Below, in pieces: positions 38,458 to 48,340 of a DNA stretch of 64,000 bases; the stretch's first letter is position 1; the number at the start of each line of letters is the position of its first letter. The translations under genes and the position numbers were made by a program. The stretch covers positions 1 to 64,000 of the forward strand of contig JAGYOW010000015.1 in NCBI GenBank assembly GCA_018399285.1. The letters run 5' to 3'. Origin of the DNA: Desulfotignum sp. (GTDB lineage Bacteria; Desulfobacterota; Desulfobacteria; Desulfobacterales; Desulfobacteraceae). A model generated the notes under the pieces. The model ran no database searches. It saw only the letters and a program-made list of their open reading frames with translations, and was not told the origin of the DNA.

Positions 38458-39111
38458 TTAAAACCCCAGATCTTCATTGACCAGAATAATTTTAATCCGG
38501 TGTTTTACAAAGGATTTTTCTATAATGGTCCAGTAGTTACAGATCCGGTCCGGGCTGGCACAGTCCTGGCAGATGCCGGTGGCGGCACAGGGCGTTTTTT
38601 TATCCAGGTTCATGACGTTCACCGGGGCCGCATAGTTTTTGATCCGGAACATGGCATCTTCCAGATCCGCACACAGTTTGTTTCGTCCGATAATCAGCAG
38701 CACATGTTTGGGTCCCCACATCATGGCCCCGACCCGGTTGCCGATCATATCCAGGTTCACCAGCTGACCCGCTTCTGTCAATGCATTGGTGCCGGTGATG
38801 AACAGGTCCGCCAGCAGCGACTGGCGCCGTGTTTCCATCATGTCGTCAAAAGAAAGGGTTTTATCAAATGTGTTGATGATCTCCAGATCTTTTTTTTCCA
38901 TGAGCGCATGAAACAGGCCCGTGGACACAAAGGACATGGATCCGCCCCAGGAAACGCTTTTCACATCCAGGGCCGGAATGATCTGTTCCAGGGCCAGGTC
39001 TTTGGCCCCGGCAGCCGTGTCTGAAATGAATACCTCGAATTTGTTCTTTTCAAGGGCTTCCTTAACGGCTTCCAGCTTGAGGTGCCAGTAATTATCTATG
39101 GGATTTTTCAT
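38458..39111 (-). CDS. LUD-domain (LutC-like) protein
   Basis: 217 residues of the LUD/DUF162 family: VSWGGSMSFVSTGL, ADLFITGTNALTEAGQLVNLDMIGNRVGAMMWGPKHVLLIIGRNKL is the hallmark block. A C-terminal cysteine group (CAATGICQDCASPDRIC) may bind a metal. LutC takes part with LutA and LutB in lactate oxidation, but stand-alone LUD proteins with this Cys tail are widespread in anaerobes and are functionally unclear. No lutA or lutB lies nearby. It is followed immediately by the DUF166 gene, forming a two-gene operon. Confidence 0.8.
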   Translation of the reverse strand: MKNPIDNYWHLKLEAVKEALEKNKFEVFISDTAAGAKDLALEQIIPALDVKSVSWGGSMSFVSTGLFHALMEKKDLEIINTFDKTLSFDDMMETRRQSLLADLFITGTNALTEAGQLVNLDMIGNRVGAMMWGPKHVLLIIGRNKLCADLEDAMFRIKNYAAPVNVMNLDKKTPCAATGICQDCASPDRICNYWTIIEKSFVKHRIKIILVNEDLGF

Positions 39112-39255
39112 AGGTGCATCCTTAAATGATTTGATGTTGACGTTCTCTCTTCCAGATGGTTCCGACTATACCTGTCAGCGGTTTACCTGGCAATGATTTT
39201 TTCCGGATCCTTTTTTTCAGAGAAGATATTTTTTTTGAAATTACAACTTTTATTG

Positions 39256-39284
39256 TTGACTTCATCCAACAATCTTAATATGAG
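39256..39284 (+). promoter_or_regulatory. Candidate promoter with inverted repeat upstream of acs
   Basis: TTGACT (39256-39261) and TATGAG (39279-39284) have 17-base spacing. An inverted repeat, ATTGTTG (39252-39258) and CAACAAT (39267-39273), straddles the -35 box and could be an operator. The acs leader would be about 280 bases. The rest of the 457-base gap (39112-39568) shows no gene. Confidence 0.5.
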
Positions 39285-39485
39285 ATGACAAATACATAAA
39301 TTGAATTCAGTAAATAACTCTGGTTTCTAATCTCTTCGTGGACGTTGCCGCTTTCTGTGCTGGTTGTAAAAATAAGTGATTGCTGACATCAGCAGTTGCA
39401 GGATATGCAGAACCAATATCGTTAACAACCATTGATCAAATAATTTTTTCAACCATTAACCCCCTGTGAAAAATTTTCCAGGCGC

Positions 39486-39497
39486 AAAGGAGGTGAT
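39486..39497 (+). promoter_or_regulatory. Perfect anti-anti-Shine-Dalgarno sequence without a start codon
   Basis: AAAGGAGGTGAT matches the complement of the 16S rRNA 3' end over its whole length, yet no ATG, GTG or TTG follows at usable distance. The true acs ribosome site (AAAGGAGATG, next to the ATG at 39569) is 70 bases on. It may be a ribosome standby site or the relic of a leader peptide. Confidence 0.5.
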
Positions 39498-39568
39498 AGC
39501 GTTTCGGTAAAATTTTAAAATTTTCCTATTATTTCAGATAATTAAAACCATTATAAAGGAGATGCCGC

Positions 39569-41591
39569 ATGAGCAGAAAAGAAGTTGTCGAAACCACGGA
39601 AGCCCAGATCGCTGTCCACTGGAAGGAAGAAGAGTACTATTATCCTTCCCCCAAATTCATCGGCCAGGCCAATCTGACCGATCCGGCCATCTTTGACCGG
39701 TTCAGCCTGGACAATTTTCCGGACTATTACACTGATTTTGCTGAAATGCTCACCTGGTATAAATATTGGGACGAGGTCCTGGACACCAGTGACGCACCCT
39801 GTTTCAAATGGTTCAAAGGCGGTCTGATCAATGCCAGCTACAACTGCATCGACCGCCATCTGAAAGACAACAAAAACAAAACCGCTATCCATTTTGTCCC
39901 GGAACTCGAAGAAGAACGCATTGACCATATCACCTACCAGGAACTGTATGTCAGGGTCAATGAATTCGCGTCCCTGCTGCGCAATTTTGCCGGGCTCAAG
40001 CGCGGAGACCGGGTCACCATTCACATGCCCATGTCCGCGGAGCTGCCCATCACCATGCTGGCCTGTGCCCGGCTCGGGGTGATCCATTCCGTTGTCTTCG
40101 GCGGGTTCTCGGCATCTGCCTGCGCCGACCGGATCGTGGATTCCAATTCCCGGGTCCTGATCACTATGGATGCCTATTACCGGGCCGGGAAACTGCTCAA
40201 CCACAAGCAGCATGCGGACGAGGCCGTGAAAATTTCCGAAAAACAGGGCCAGACGGTGGACAAGGTGCTGGTGTGGCAGCGGTATCCGGGCAAATATTCC
40301 TCTTCCACCCCCATGCAGGACGGCCGGGACGTGTTTGTGAACGACGAGCTGAAAAACCACTTTGGCGGCCGCATCGAACCGGAAAAAATGCGGTCTGAAG
40401 ACCCGTTGTTTCTCATGTACACCAGCGGCACCACAGGCAAGCCCAAAGGATGCCAGCACAGTACCGGCGGATACCTGGCCTATGTCACGGCCATGTCCAA
40501 ATATATCCAGGACATCCACCCGGAAGATGTGTACTGGTGCATGGCAGACATCGGATGGATCACAGGCCATTCCTTTATCGTATACGGACCCCTTGCCCTG
40601 TGTGCCTCTTCTGTCATCTACGAAGGGGTGCCCACCTATCCGGATGCCGGCCGTTCCTGGCGCATCGCCCAGGATCTGGATGTCAACATCTTCCACACCG
40701 CCCCAACCGCCATCCGGGCTTTGCGAAAACTGGGACCGGACGAGCCGGCCAAATACACCTATCATTTCAAACATATGACCACGGTGGGCGGGGGCATCGA
40801 ACCGGAATGTGGAAATGGTATGAAAGTGCTGTGGGCAAAGGAGAAGCCGTATCGTGGACACCTGGTGGCAGACGGGAAACCGGTGGATTTTATGCTCCAC
40901 CGTGCCGGGCATCAAGCCCATGAAGCCAGGCAGCGCCGGCCCGTGTCCCGGGTATTCATCCCTTTATTTTAGATGATGAGGGCAAGGAGATCACAGAAAC
41001 CGGCATTGCAGCAATATCTGCATCCGCAACCCCTGGCCGGGACAGTTCCAGACCCATCTGGGGAGACCGCCAGCGGTTTTTGTGAGACACCTATTTGCCC
41101 CGGTGTGCAGAAATCCGGAGAGCAAGGACTGGAAAGACTGGCCCTATCTGGCCGGAGATGCCGCCATGATGGCTGAAGACGGGTATTTCCGCATCCTGGG
41201 ACGGATCGATGATGTCATCAATGTGTCCGGCCACCGCCTGGGAACCAAGGAGATCGAATCCGCGGCCATGGTGGTGGATGAGGTGGCCGAAGCCGCGGTT
41301 GTGCCGGTATCCCATGAGATCAAGGGCAGAACCGGACCTGTACATTGCCTTGAAAACCGGGGTCAGCCGTCAGACGAGCTGGCAAAAAATCTCTGATGCC
41401 ATATGTGACCAGATCGGCAAAATTGCCAAACCCAGACGGGTCTGGCTGGTGCCGGACATGCCCAAAACCCGGTCCGGAAAAATCATGCGCCGGGTCTGGG
41501 CGCCATCTCGAATAGAGGCGATGTCCGGGGATGTGTGACTCTGGCCAACCCGGAAATTGTGGAAGAGATCAAAAACATGGTTCAAAAATAA
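39569..41591 (+). pseudogene. acs: Acetyl-CoA synthetase (AMP-forming), frameshifted in the C-terminal half
   Basis: Acs activates acetate to acetyl-CoA through acetyl-AMP. About 420 residues are clean: HWKEEEYYYPSPKFIGQANL, then the AMP-binding motif MYTSGTTGKPKG, then WITGHSFIVYGPL and FHTAPTAIRALRKLG. Near 40800-40870 the frame breaks inside the substrate-pocket region, where other frames give VGKGEAV and TETGGF. Downstream pieces include GIHPFI, DDEGKEI, WKDWPYLAGDAAMMAEDGYFRILGRIDDVINVSGHRLGTKEIESA and PKTRSGKIMRRV, which carries the catalytic, acetylatable Lys of the C-terminal domain. The end is EEIKNMVQK, TAA at 41589-41591. About 670 codons equals normal Acs length. The indels look like sequence error. 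Confidence 0.88.
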
Positions 41592-41622
41592 TGCGGCGCG
41601 GTTAATGTGAGGAGGAAATTCC

Positions 41623-43523
41623 ATGTCCAATCTGTATGATCAAGCTTATGAACAATCCATCAAAGACCCGGAAGGATTCTGGGGGGCCCATTGCCGAAAA
41701 GAATGCTGCTGGTATAAAAAATGGGACAAGGTGCTGGATGATGCCAACACCCCCTTTCCGGTGGTTTTGCGGGTGAAACCAACACCTGCTGCAATGCGGT
41801 GGACCTGCATGTGGATGAAGGCCAGAGAGACCAGGCGGCCGTCATTTATGACAGTCCCGTGACCGACACCATCACCACCTATACCTACAATGATCTGAAA
41901 GATCAGGTATCGCGCTTTGCCGGGGTACTGAAAGACCGGGGCGTGACCAAAGGAGACCGGGTCATCATCTACATGCCCATGATTCCCCAGGCCGTGTTTG
42001 CCATGCTGGCCTGTGCCAGAATCGGGGCCATCCATTCCGTGGTGTTCGGCGGTTTTGCCGCCAATGAGCTGGCCACAAGAATAGACGATGCCAAACCCAA
42101 AGTCATTGTGTCCGCGTCCTGCGGCATTGAAGTCAAGCGGGTAATCCCCTACAAGCCGCTGCTGGACAAAGCCATTGACCTGTCCGACACCAAACCGGAA
42201 GCCTGCATCATTTTTCAGCGTCCCCAGGCAGATGCTGACATGCAAAAAGGAAGGGATTTTGACTGGGATGAGGCCATGGGCCAGGCAGCCCCGGCCGACT
42301 GCGTGCCTGTGGCGGCCACAGACCCGTTGTATATCCTCTACACTTCTGGCACCACAGGCCAGCCCAAAGGCATTGTCCGGGACAACGGCGGGCACATGGT
42401 GGCCCTGAAATGGACCATGAATGCCATTTACGGCGTCAACCAGGGGGATGTTTACTGGGCCGCCTCGGACATCGGCTGGGTGGTGGGACATTCCTATATT
42501 GTATATGCGCCCTTGTTCAAGGGATGCACCACGATTCTCTATGAAGGCAAGCCCGTGGGAACACCGGATGCCTCGGCATTCTGGCGGGTCATCTCCCAGC
42601 ATAAAGTGAAAACCATGTTCACCGCGCCCACGGCATTCAGGGCCATCAAGCAGCAGGATCCGGCAGCCAAATTGATGGCCGGCTTTGATCTGTCCCATTT
42701 CAAATACCTGTTTCTGGCCGGGGAAAGAACCGATCCGGACACCCTTTCCTGGGCGGAAGACAGTCTGAAGATACCGGTGATCGATCACTGGTGGCAGACT
42801 GAAACCGGGTGGGCCATTGCCGCCAACTGTGTGGGACTGCATAAGTTTCCGGTCAAACCCGGGTCCCCCACCAAGGCGGCCCCGGGCTGGGACCTGGCCG
42901 TGCTGGATGAGACGGGACAGCCTGTGGGGCCGGGGGGAATCGGCGCCATTGTTGCCAGACTGCCCCTACCCCCGGGCACCCTGCCCACGCTGTGGCAGAA
43001 TGACGACCGGTACATTTCAGCGTACCTGGCCACATTTCCCGGGTATTATGAAACCGCGGATGCCGGATATATTGATGCGGACGGGTATGTGTTTGTCATG
43101 GCCAGGACCGATGACATCATCAATGTGGCCGGCCACAGGTTGTCCACCGGTGCCATGGAAGAGGTGATCGCCGGGCACCCGGATGTGGCGGAATGCGCGG
43201 TCATGGGAGTGGAAGACGCCCTCAAGGGCCAGGTGCCTTTGGGAATGGTGGTGCTTAACGCCGGCGTGGACCGGGACCAGGAAGAGATCATCAAAGAAGT
43301 GGTCCAGAAGGTCAGGGACACCATCGGCCCGGTAGCGGCCTTCAAGAAGGCCGTGGTTGTTCAGCGCCTGCCCAAGACCCGGTCCGGAAAAATCCTTAGA
43401 GGAACCATGCGGGCCATTGCTGATAAAAAAGACTACAAGGTGCCGGCCACCATCGATGACGACACCATCCTGGAAGAGATTGAAACCTCACTGGGAAAGA
43501 TCGGATATGGCAGACAGGCATGA
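41623..43523 (+). pseudogene. prpE: Propionyl-CoA synthetase-like acyl-CoA synthetase, frameshifted near the start
   Basis: The N-terminal 25 residues (MSNLYDQAYEQSIKDPEGFW, GGAGG upstream) sit in one frame. The frame shifts at about 41690-41820, then about 565 residues are clean to the stop. Motifs are LYTSGTTGQPKGIVRDNGGH (P-loop, with the RDNGGH extension typical of PrpE), WWQTETGWAIA and DDIINVAGHRLSTGAMEE, and the adenylation Lys in PKTRSGKILRGTMR. PrpE prefers propionate. Short spacing after acs (31 bases) makes one operon for activating acetate and propionate, feeding the TCA-type or reverse Wood-Ljungdahl oxidation of sulfate reducers. Substrate range cannot be fixed from sequence. 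Confidence 0.88.
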
Positions 43524-43564
43524 CACAGGCCGTTTATATGTGTTCACAATAATTCGGATGGGAA

Positions 43565-43601
43565 GGGAGGTGATATGTATGCCCTGATGATGCCTTTATG
43601 A
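43565..43601 (+). other. Possible leader mini-ORF before the symporter gene
   Basis: GGGAGGTGAT (43565-43574), a near-perfect ribosome site, abuts an ATG at 43575 that opens an eight-residue frame (MYALMMPL) ending with TGA at 43599-43601. The symporter start follows 65 bases later. It could be a translated leader affecting downstream expression, or simply a standby site like the one before acs. Confidence 0.35.
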
Positions 43602-43666
43602 TTTTCATGATAATCATGCATGATCCGATCAATTCTCAATAATGAGACAACAGGAGGGAACAAATT

Positions 43667-45447
43667 ATGGATCCAAAAATATGGGTTTGGTTTTTTCTGG
43701 TACTGTACATCATCTACTGCTTCTGGTGGGGCCTGAAAGGATTTTTCAGTGAAAACTTCGGGTTATGCCATTGCCGGCGCTCATCCCGTTCATCGCATTT
43801 TTTGATGGCGGCCACGGCGTACATCCTTTCAGTGATGGACCTTTATCGGCCATCCCGGTCTGATCTGGAAAGCCGGGCTGGTATATGCCTATGCCTCTTT
43901 TATAGTGCTCACCATCCCCATCACCGGGGCGTTTTTGCCAAACGAAACTGGCTCATGGGCAAGCGCTACGGGTTTATCACACCGGGCGACATGTTCTCCT
44001 ATTACTATAACAACGAAGCCGTGCGGTGGCTGACCGTGCTGGCCGCAATCTGTACTCCATTTTCTATTCCGGGCTCCAGCTCATTGCCGCAGCCAAGCTG
44101 TTCTACTGGACTGCGGGTGTGCCTGCAAGAAACCATCGGCCTGATTTTCATGGCTGCCATCGTGTGGTTCTATGTGGTCACCGGCGGATTGAAAGCCTCC
44201 ACATGGGTGGGGTGTTGCAGTTCATTCTTCTGGTAGGCGGCATCATCCTGTTGGGATTTTACACCATCGAAGCCCTCTTTTTCGGCGGGTGGTCCGGTTT
44301 GTGGCCTCCATGGGCGGAATTGAAGACAAATACATGAAAGTACCGGGCCTGATTCACTTCGGCCTGGGCAGCGGCAGGTGGACTGCGATAATGATCCTCA
44401 CGTACATGTTCGCATTGATGGGGATCCAGTCCTCGCCGGCATTCACCCTGTGGAACTTTGGTATTCTCTCTCCCAAGCCTTTGGCCTGGCAGCAGGTGTT
44501 CATGTCCACCTTTGTGGTGGGCCTGGCGTTGTTCTTTTTCACGGCATTCCAGGGTATGGGTGCCCGGATTCTCATGGAGGCCGGCCGTCTTGCGCCTCAA
44601 GTGGACGGGGACGTGGTGCCCATGCTCATGACCAAATTTCTGCCCGGCCCGGTCCTGGGCCTGGTGTTCATGGGGAGCCATTGCCGCCATCCACTCCACA
44701 TCAGCACCCTACATCGGCACGGGCGGTACCATTATCCAGCGGGACGTGTGGTGGCGGTATGTTAAAAACAGGGCGGATCCACTCCGAGCAGATCTGGACC
44801 AACCGGATCTTTGCCACCATCCTGACGGTAGCTGCGGTGGTGGTCTCTTTGGCCTCCACGGATGCCATCGTTATGATCGGCGGATTTGCCACGGCATTCC
44901 GGCACCATCATGTACCTGTGCCTGTTAGGGTTCACTGGGGATTCAGATTCCCCAGCATCGGTGTGGTCTTAGGCTTGATCTGCGCCGTTATCGCCTGTTT
45001 TCTCACCTATTACGTGTGGCAGTATCCGTTGTCCATCCATACGGCCGGATGGGGCATTTTCGTAGGTCTGGCCGTGGCATATCTGTGCCGGGGCTGGGCA
45101 TCAAAGACAGTGAAGAAACCATTGCCCGGCAGAAAGAGGTCAGAGAATGGCTCAACTCCATTGACGGTCCCTCTGAAAAAGGCAAACGCTGGCGCGGGTA
45201 CATGAAAATCATCGTGCCCATCTGGTTTTTCATGGCCATCGGCCCCGGGGTGCTCATCGGTAACAGCGCTATATCCTTTGCCGGGTTCCCGCCCATCTGG
45301 TCCTGGCAGATTCTTTGGTGGATCCTGGGTATCATCATGATGTGGGGGCTTTGTTTTAAAGCGGAAATGTCCACCACCTCGGCCGAGCAGATCCGGCGGG
45401 CTGATGAGGAAACCATGGATGTGACCAAGGAAGCCGATGATATGTGA
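43667..45447 (+). pseudogene. Sodium:solute symporter (SSS family), frameshifted
   Basis: A multi-pass membrane carrier adjacent to acs and prpE, so acetate or propionate is the likely substrate. The start (MDPKIWVWFFLVLYIIYCFWWGLKGFF) has AGGAGGG upstream. Homology moves between frames: GKRYGFITPGDMFSYYYNNEAVRWLTVLAAIC, WFYVVTGGLKASTWVG, LIFMAAIVW, FALMGIQSSPAFTLWNFG, AIAAIHSTSAPYIGTGG near 44680-44730, then a clean end (WRGYMKIIVPIWFFMAIGPG, DEETMDVTKEADDM). About 13 hydrophobic segments are recoverable, and about 593 codons fits the long SSS group. Six or more indels lie between 43750 and 45100. The tail after the last helix is acidic and cytoplasmic. Confidence 0.82.
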
Positions 45448-45495
45448 TAATCCGGGCGACGAATCTGACAACCTGAAAAATAAAGGAGAACTACC

Positions 45496-45582
45496 ATGGC
45501 GCTTGAAGACAAATATCTCATCGCAACCATCATTTTCTGCATATTCTTTGTATGTACATTCAGCTGGGGATGGTGGGGATAA
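45496..45582 (+). CDS. 28-residue single-pass membrane peptide beside the symporter
   Basis: The ATG at 45496 has AAAGGAGA at ideal spacing, and the frame runs to TAA at 45580-45582. The peptide starts MALEDKY, has one hydrophobic helix (LIATIIFCIFFVCTF) and ends SWGWWG. It follows the symporter stop by 48 bases and precedes a strong terminator, so it is the last gene of the acs-prpE-symporter operon. Small membrane partners are known beside several sodium:solute symporters, which supports a role as a subunit or stabiliser; that is inference. It is below the usual gene-calling length. Confidence 0.75.
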   Translation: MALEDKYLIATIIFCIFFVCTFSWGWWG

Positions 45583-45612
45583 TCCCCCCATTTGATTGAT
45601 AACTCTTTAATA

Positions 45613-45648
45613 AAGAATTCCGGACACCGGTGCGTGTCCGGAATTCTT
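45613..45648 (+). terminator. Terminator of the acetate/propionate uptake operon
   Basis: AAGAATTCCGGACAC (45613-45627) pairs perfectly with GTGTCCGGAATTCTT (45634-45648), a 15-bp stem with a 6-base loop; TACTGTTTCC follows. The U-tract is short but the stem is strong. The next gene starts 15 bases later, so some readthrough may feed the exonuclease gene. Confidence 0.8.
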
Positions 45649-45662
45649 ACTGTTTCCACGCC

Positions 45663-47693
45663 ATGACCCTGAGCCACCGATTCTGGATCTTCGCTGTGAC
45701 CGCTGCCGGTATCATCCTGATGATTTTTGCGGGCATGGCCCTGTATATCTGGTTGCATCTGACCCCGGAACAGACGGAAACAGCCCTGAACATCATCCAA
45801 AAAAACCTGCCTGCCCTGCTGACCGGGGGTCTGCTTTTGTCCCTGGTGTTCTGGGCATTATCCGACCTGGTATATGCCAATTACATCAAACCGGTCAGAA
45901 AAATTTCCGGAAATCTGGCCCTGATTTATGCATCCAATCCGTCTTTGCGCATTCCGGTCAAAGGCAACCAGGATATTCAGGCCCTGGCCCGGACCATCAA
46001 TACCTTTGCCGACACCTTTGAAAAATTGAATCAGGACATTAAAACCCAGATGGTGGAAGCCAGAAAAGAGACCGACCAGGAAAGAAACCTGCTGGCCGCC
46101 ATCATGGGAGAACTGCCCCAGGGGGTGATCATCTGCAACCAGAACGGCCGGATCCTGTTGTACAATTCCCTGGCCAAAGATATCTTCACCCGCACCATGG
46201 TCCGGGAAAAAACGGAACACTTCATGGGCCTGGGCCGATCCATCTTTCATCTGGTGGACAAGGACCTGATTTCCCATGCCATGGAAGAAATCAATGAACA
46301 GCTGGCCTCAAATGAAAACAGTGCCGGCTCCTTTTTCATCACTCCCATCGGGGATCACAGCCTGATCAGCGTGGAAGCGATTCCGGTCCTGGACAAGACC
46401 AATCAGATCACCGGATTTATTCTGGCGATCCTCGATATCACCCGGGATGTTGAAAAATTCAGATCCATGCAGCGGGATCTGTCTGATTTCCAAGCATGCC
46501 TGGAAAAACAAAGTATTGCAAAACAAAAATTTCCACCCCTGTCCGATATGATCCAGAATACGTATCTTTCCCGCCTGCCCCTGTCCCGTCTCAACCTGGC
46601 GCCGTTTCTGTTTAAAATCCAGAAGCTCACAGGACGAAACCACAATATCCGGATCAATGTGCACAACCTTCCCAGAGACGAACGGATCATGGCAGACACC
46701 TATTCTTTCACCAAAGCGATTGTATTTCTGTTCAGAACCCTGTCAGACTGGACTTATGCCGTTGAATTCGAACTGACCGTCACCGATGCTTCCGACCGGA
46801 TACAGTTTGACATCACCTGGGATGGGGTTCCTGTGGACAAACCGGGTCTGGACACCATCATAAAGACAACCATCAACGCCCTGCCCGGGTTTAAATCCAT
46901 TCTAACGCTCAACAATGCCCGGCTCCATGTTCCGGAATCAGGCGAAACACACTTTTCCCACATTATTTTATCCGTGAAAAAATCCACAGAACCCCCTGCC
47001 AAGTTCCACCGGACACCGGTTTTGGCCGGTTCCCGGCCGGAATTTTACGATTTCGACCTGTTCAAGATCAGAGACGACAACAAAAACCTGATGGACACCC
47101 GACTCACTGAGCTGTCCTATACGGTGTTGGATACGGAAACCACGGGATTGAACCCGGAAGGAGGCGATGAGATTGTTTCCATGGGAGCAGTGAGAATTGT
47201 GAACGGCCGGCTCCTGTCTGACGAAATTTTTGAAGAGCTGGTGAACCCCGGGCGGGATATCCCGGTGGCCTCCTACCGGATTCACGGCATCCACCATGAA
47301 ATGGTGGCGGAAAAAGATCCCATTGAAACAGTTTTGCCCCGATTCCGGCAGTTTGTGGCCGACACCGTGCTGGTGGGCCACAATTTCGCCTTTGACATGA
47401 AGCTGCTCAAACTCAAAGAAAAGACCACCCATATCCGGTTCACCAATCCGGTACTGGACACCCTGCTGTTGTCGGCGGTGCTGCATCCGGTCCATGAACA
47501 GCATGATATGGAAAATATTGCCCGTCGACTGGGAATTTCCATGATTGGCCGGCATACTGCTTTAGGGGATGCCCTGACCACGGCCCAAATTTTTTTAAAA
47601 CTGATCCCCATACTGAACAGCAACGGCATTCTGACCCTGGGAGATGCCATTCATGCCTCCAAAAATTCCTATTATGCCCGATTAAAATATTGA
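45663..47693 (+). CDS. Membrane HAMP/PAS protein with C-terminal DnaQ-type 3'-5' exonuclease domain
   Basis: 676 residues from the ATG at 45663; an upstream GTG in the terminator is unlikely. Two N-terminal membrane helices (about 8-30 and 43-66) lead into a HAMP-like linker (YANYIKPVRKISGNLALIYASNPSLRIPV), then a coiled coil and a PAS domain (about 140-250, from LAAIMGELPQGVIICNQNGRILLYNS). Next comes a middle region resembling a degenerate kinase dimerisation/ATPase part without H, N or G boxes. Residues about 485-660 are a DEDDh exonuclease: LDTETTG, VGHNFAFDMKLL and RHTALGDALTTA carry the Asp, Glu, Asp, His and Asp ligands. Similar exonuclease plus DUF294 pairs occur beside acetate symporters in other Proteobacteria, suggesting a regulatory rather than repair role. 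Confidence 0.85.
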   Translation: MTLSHRFWIFAVTAAGIILMIFAGMALYIWLHLTPEQTETALNIIQKNLPALLTGGLLLSLVFWALSDLVYANYIKPVRKISGNLALIYASNPSLRIPVKGNQDIQALARTINTFADTFEKLNQDIKTQMVEARKETDQERNLLAAIMGELPQGVIICNQNGRILLYNSLAKDIFTRTMVREKTEHFMGLGRSIFHLVDKDLISHAMEEINEQLASNENSAGSFFITPIGDHSLISVEAIPVLDKTNQITGFILAILDITRDVEKFRSMQRDLSDFQACLEKQSIAKQKFPPLSDMIQNTYLSRLPLSRLNLAPFLFKIQKLTGRNHNIRINVHNLPRDERIMADTYSFTKAIVFLFRTLSDWTYAVEFELTVTDASDRIQFDITWDGVPVDKPGLDTIIKTTINALPGFKSILTLNNARLHVPESGETHFSHIILSVKKSTEPPAKFHRTPVLAGSRPEFYDFDLFKIRDDNKNLMDTRLTELSYTVLDTETTGLNPEGGDEIVSMGAVRIVNGRLLSDEIFEELVNPGRDIPVASYRIHGIHHEMVAEKDPIETVLPRFRQFVADTVLVGHNFAFDMKLLKLKEKTTHIRFTNPVLDTLLLSAVLHPVHEQHDMENIARRLGISMIGRHTALGDALTTAQIFLKLIPILNSNGILTLGDAIHASKNSYYARLKY

Positions 47694-47767
47694 TTCGTAC
47701 GCAAACCCGTGATAGGGCTCAATACATGCAGCCAATCCAGTCAATCTTCAACCAGGAGATCTATTTT

Positions 47768-48340
47768 ATGAAAAAACCATGGCTTATCTTTGCCGGTCTG
47801 TGTGCCGTTGTCCTGGCCATTGTGATGATCTGCGTGATTTTCGGCAGTTACACCAGCATGCTGCGGTCCAAAAACCGGGTCCATGCGGGCAAAGACCTGA
47901 TGATCACAGCCTGTGGAAACCAGCTGGATCAAATCCCGGACCTGTTGTCCCTGGCGTCCGGGACAGATGCCGCACCCATCGTTTCCCGGATCCATGACGC
48001 CATGGAACAGATCCAGACTTTGCTGATCCGGTTCCAGCCCCCCGACACCCCCCTGGATCCGAATCTGGTTTCCCTGTTTGAACAGACCCAGTCCCGCCTG
48101 GCTGAAGATCTGGATATCCTGGCCCGGGATATCGGCACATCCCATCCCCGGGTTCAGGAATTAACGGACCTGTATCTGAATACCATCTACGCGGCAGGGC
48201 GTTATAACAAGGAAGTGACTTACTTTCACAGCCGGAAAAAGGTGTTCCCCGGTATGTTCACCGCCAAATGGTTTCATCTGGATGATCTGCATTTCCCCTT
48301 GATCGACATCACCTGTTTTGAACCCTGGGGGCTGAAATGA
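47768..48340 (+). CDS. LemA-like single-pass membrane protein
   Basis: 190 residues from the ATG at 47768 (AGGAG eight bases upstream); the frame is open from 47690 but that part lacks a plausible start site. One N-terminal membrane helix (KPWLIFAGLCAVVLAIVMICVIFGSY) is followed by a helical domain. The pattern NRVHAGKDLMITACGNQLDQIPDLLSLA near the start and RYNKEVTYFHSRKKVFPGMFTAKWF near the end follows the LemA family, with RYN and FPG in the usual place. LemA proteins are of unclear function. The stop overlaps the CBS-DUF294 start (ATGA), so the two are coupled. Confidence 0.7.
   Translation: MKKPWLIFAGLCAVVLAIVMICVIFGSYTSMLRSKNRVHAGKDLMITACGNQLDQIPDLLSLASGTDAAPIVSRIHDAMEQIQTLLIRFQPPDTPLDPNLVSLFEQTQSRLAEDLDILARDIGTSHPRVQELTDLYLNTIYAAGRYNKEVTYFHSRKKVFPGMFTAKWFHLDDLHFPLIDITCFEPWGLK

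Noticed and set aside
39551-40921. 456-codon open frame antisense to acs
   Set aside because: Coding shadow of acetyl-CoA synthetase; composition (His/Gly/Val rich) and lack of ribosome site argue against a gene.
41646-42842. 398-codon open frame antisense to prpE
   Set aside because: Same reason: shadow of a well-conserved acyl-CoA synthetase.
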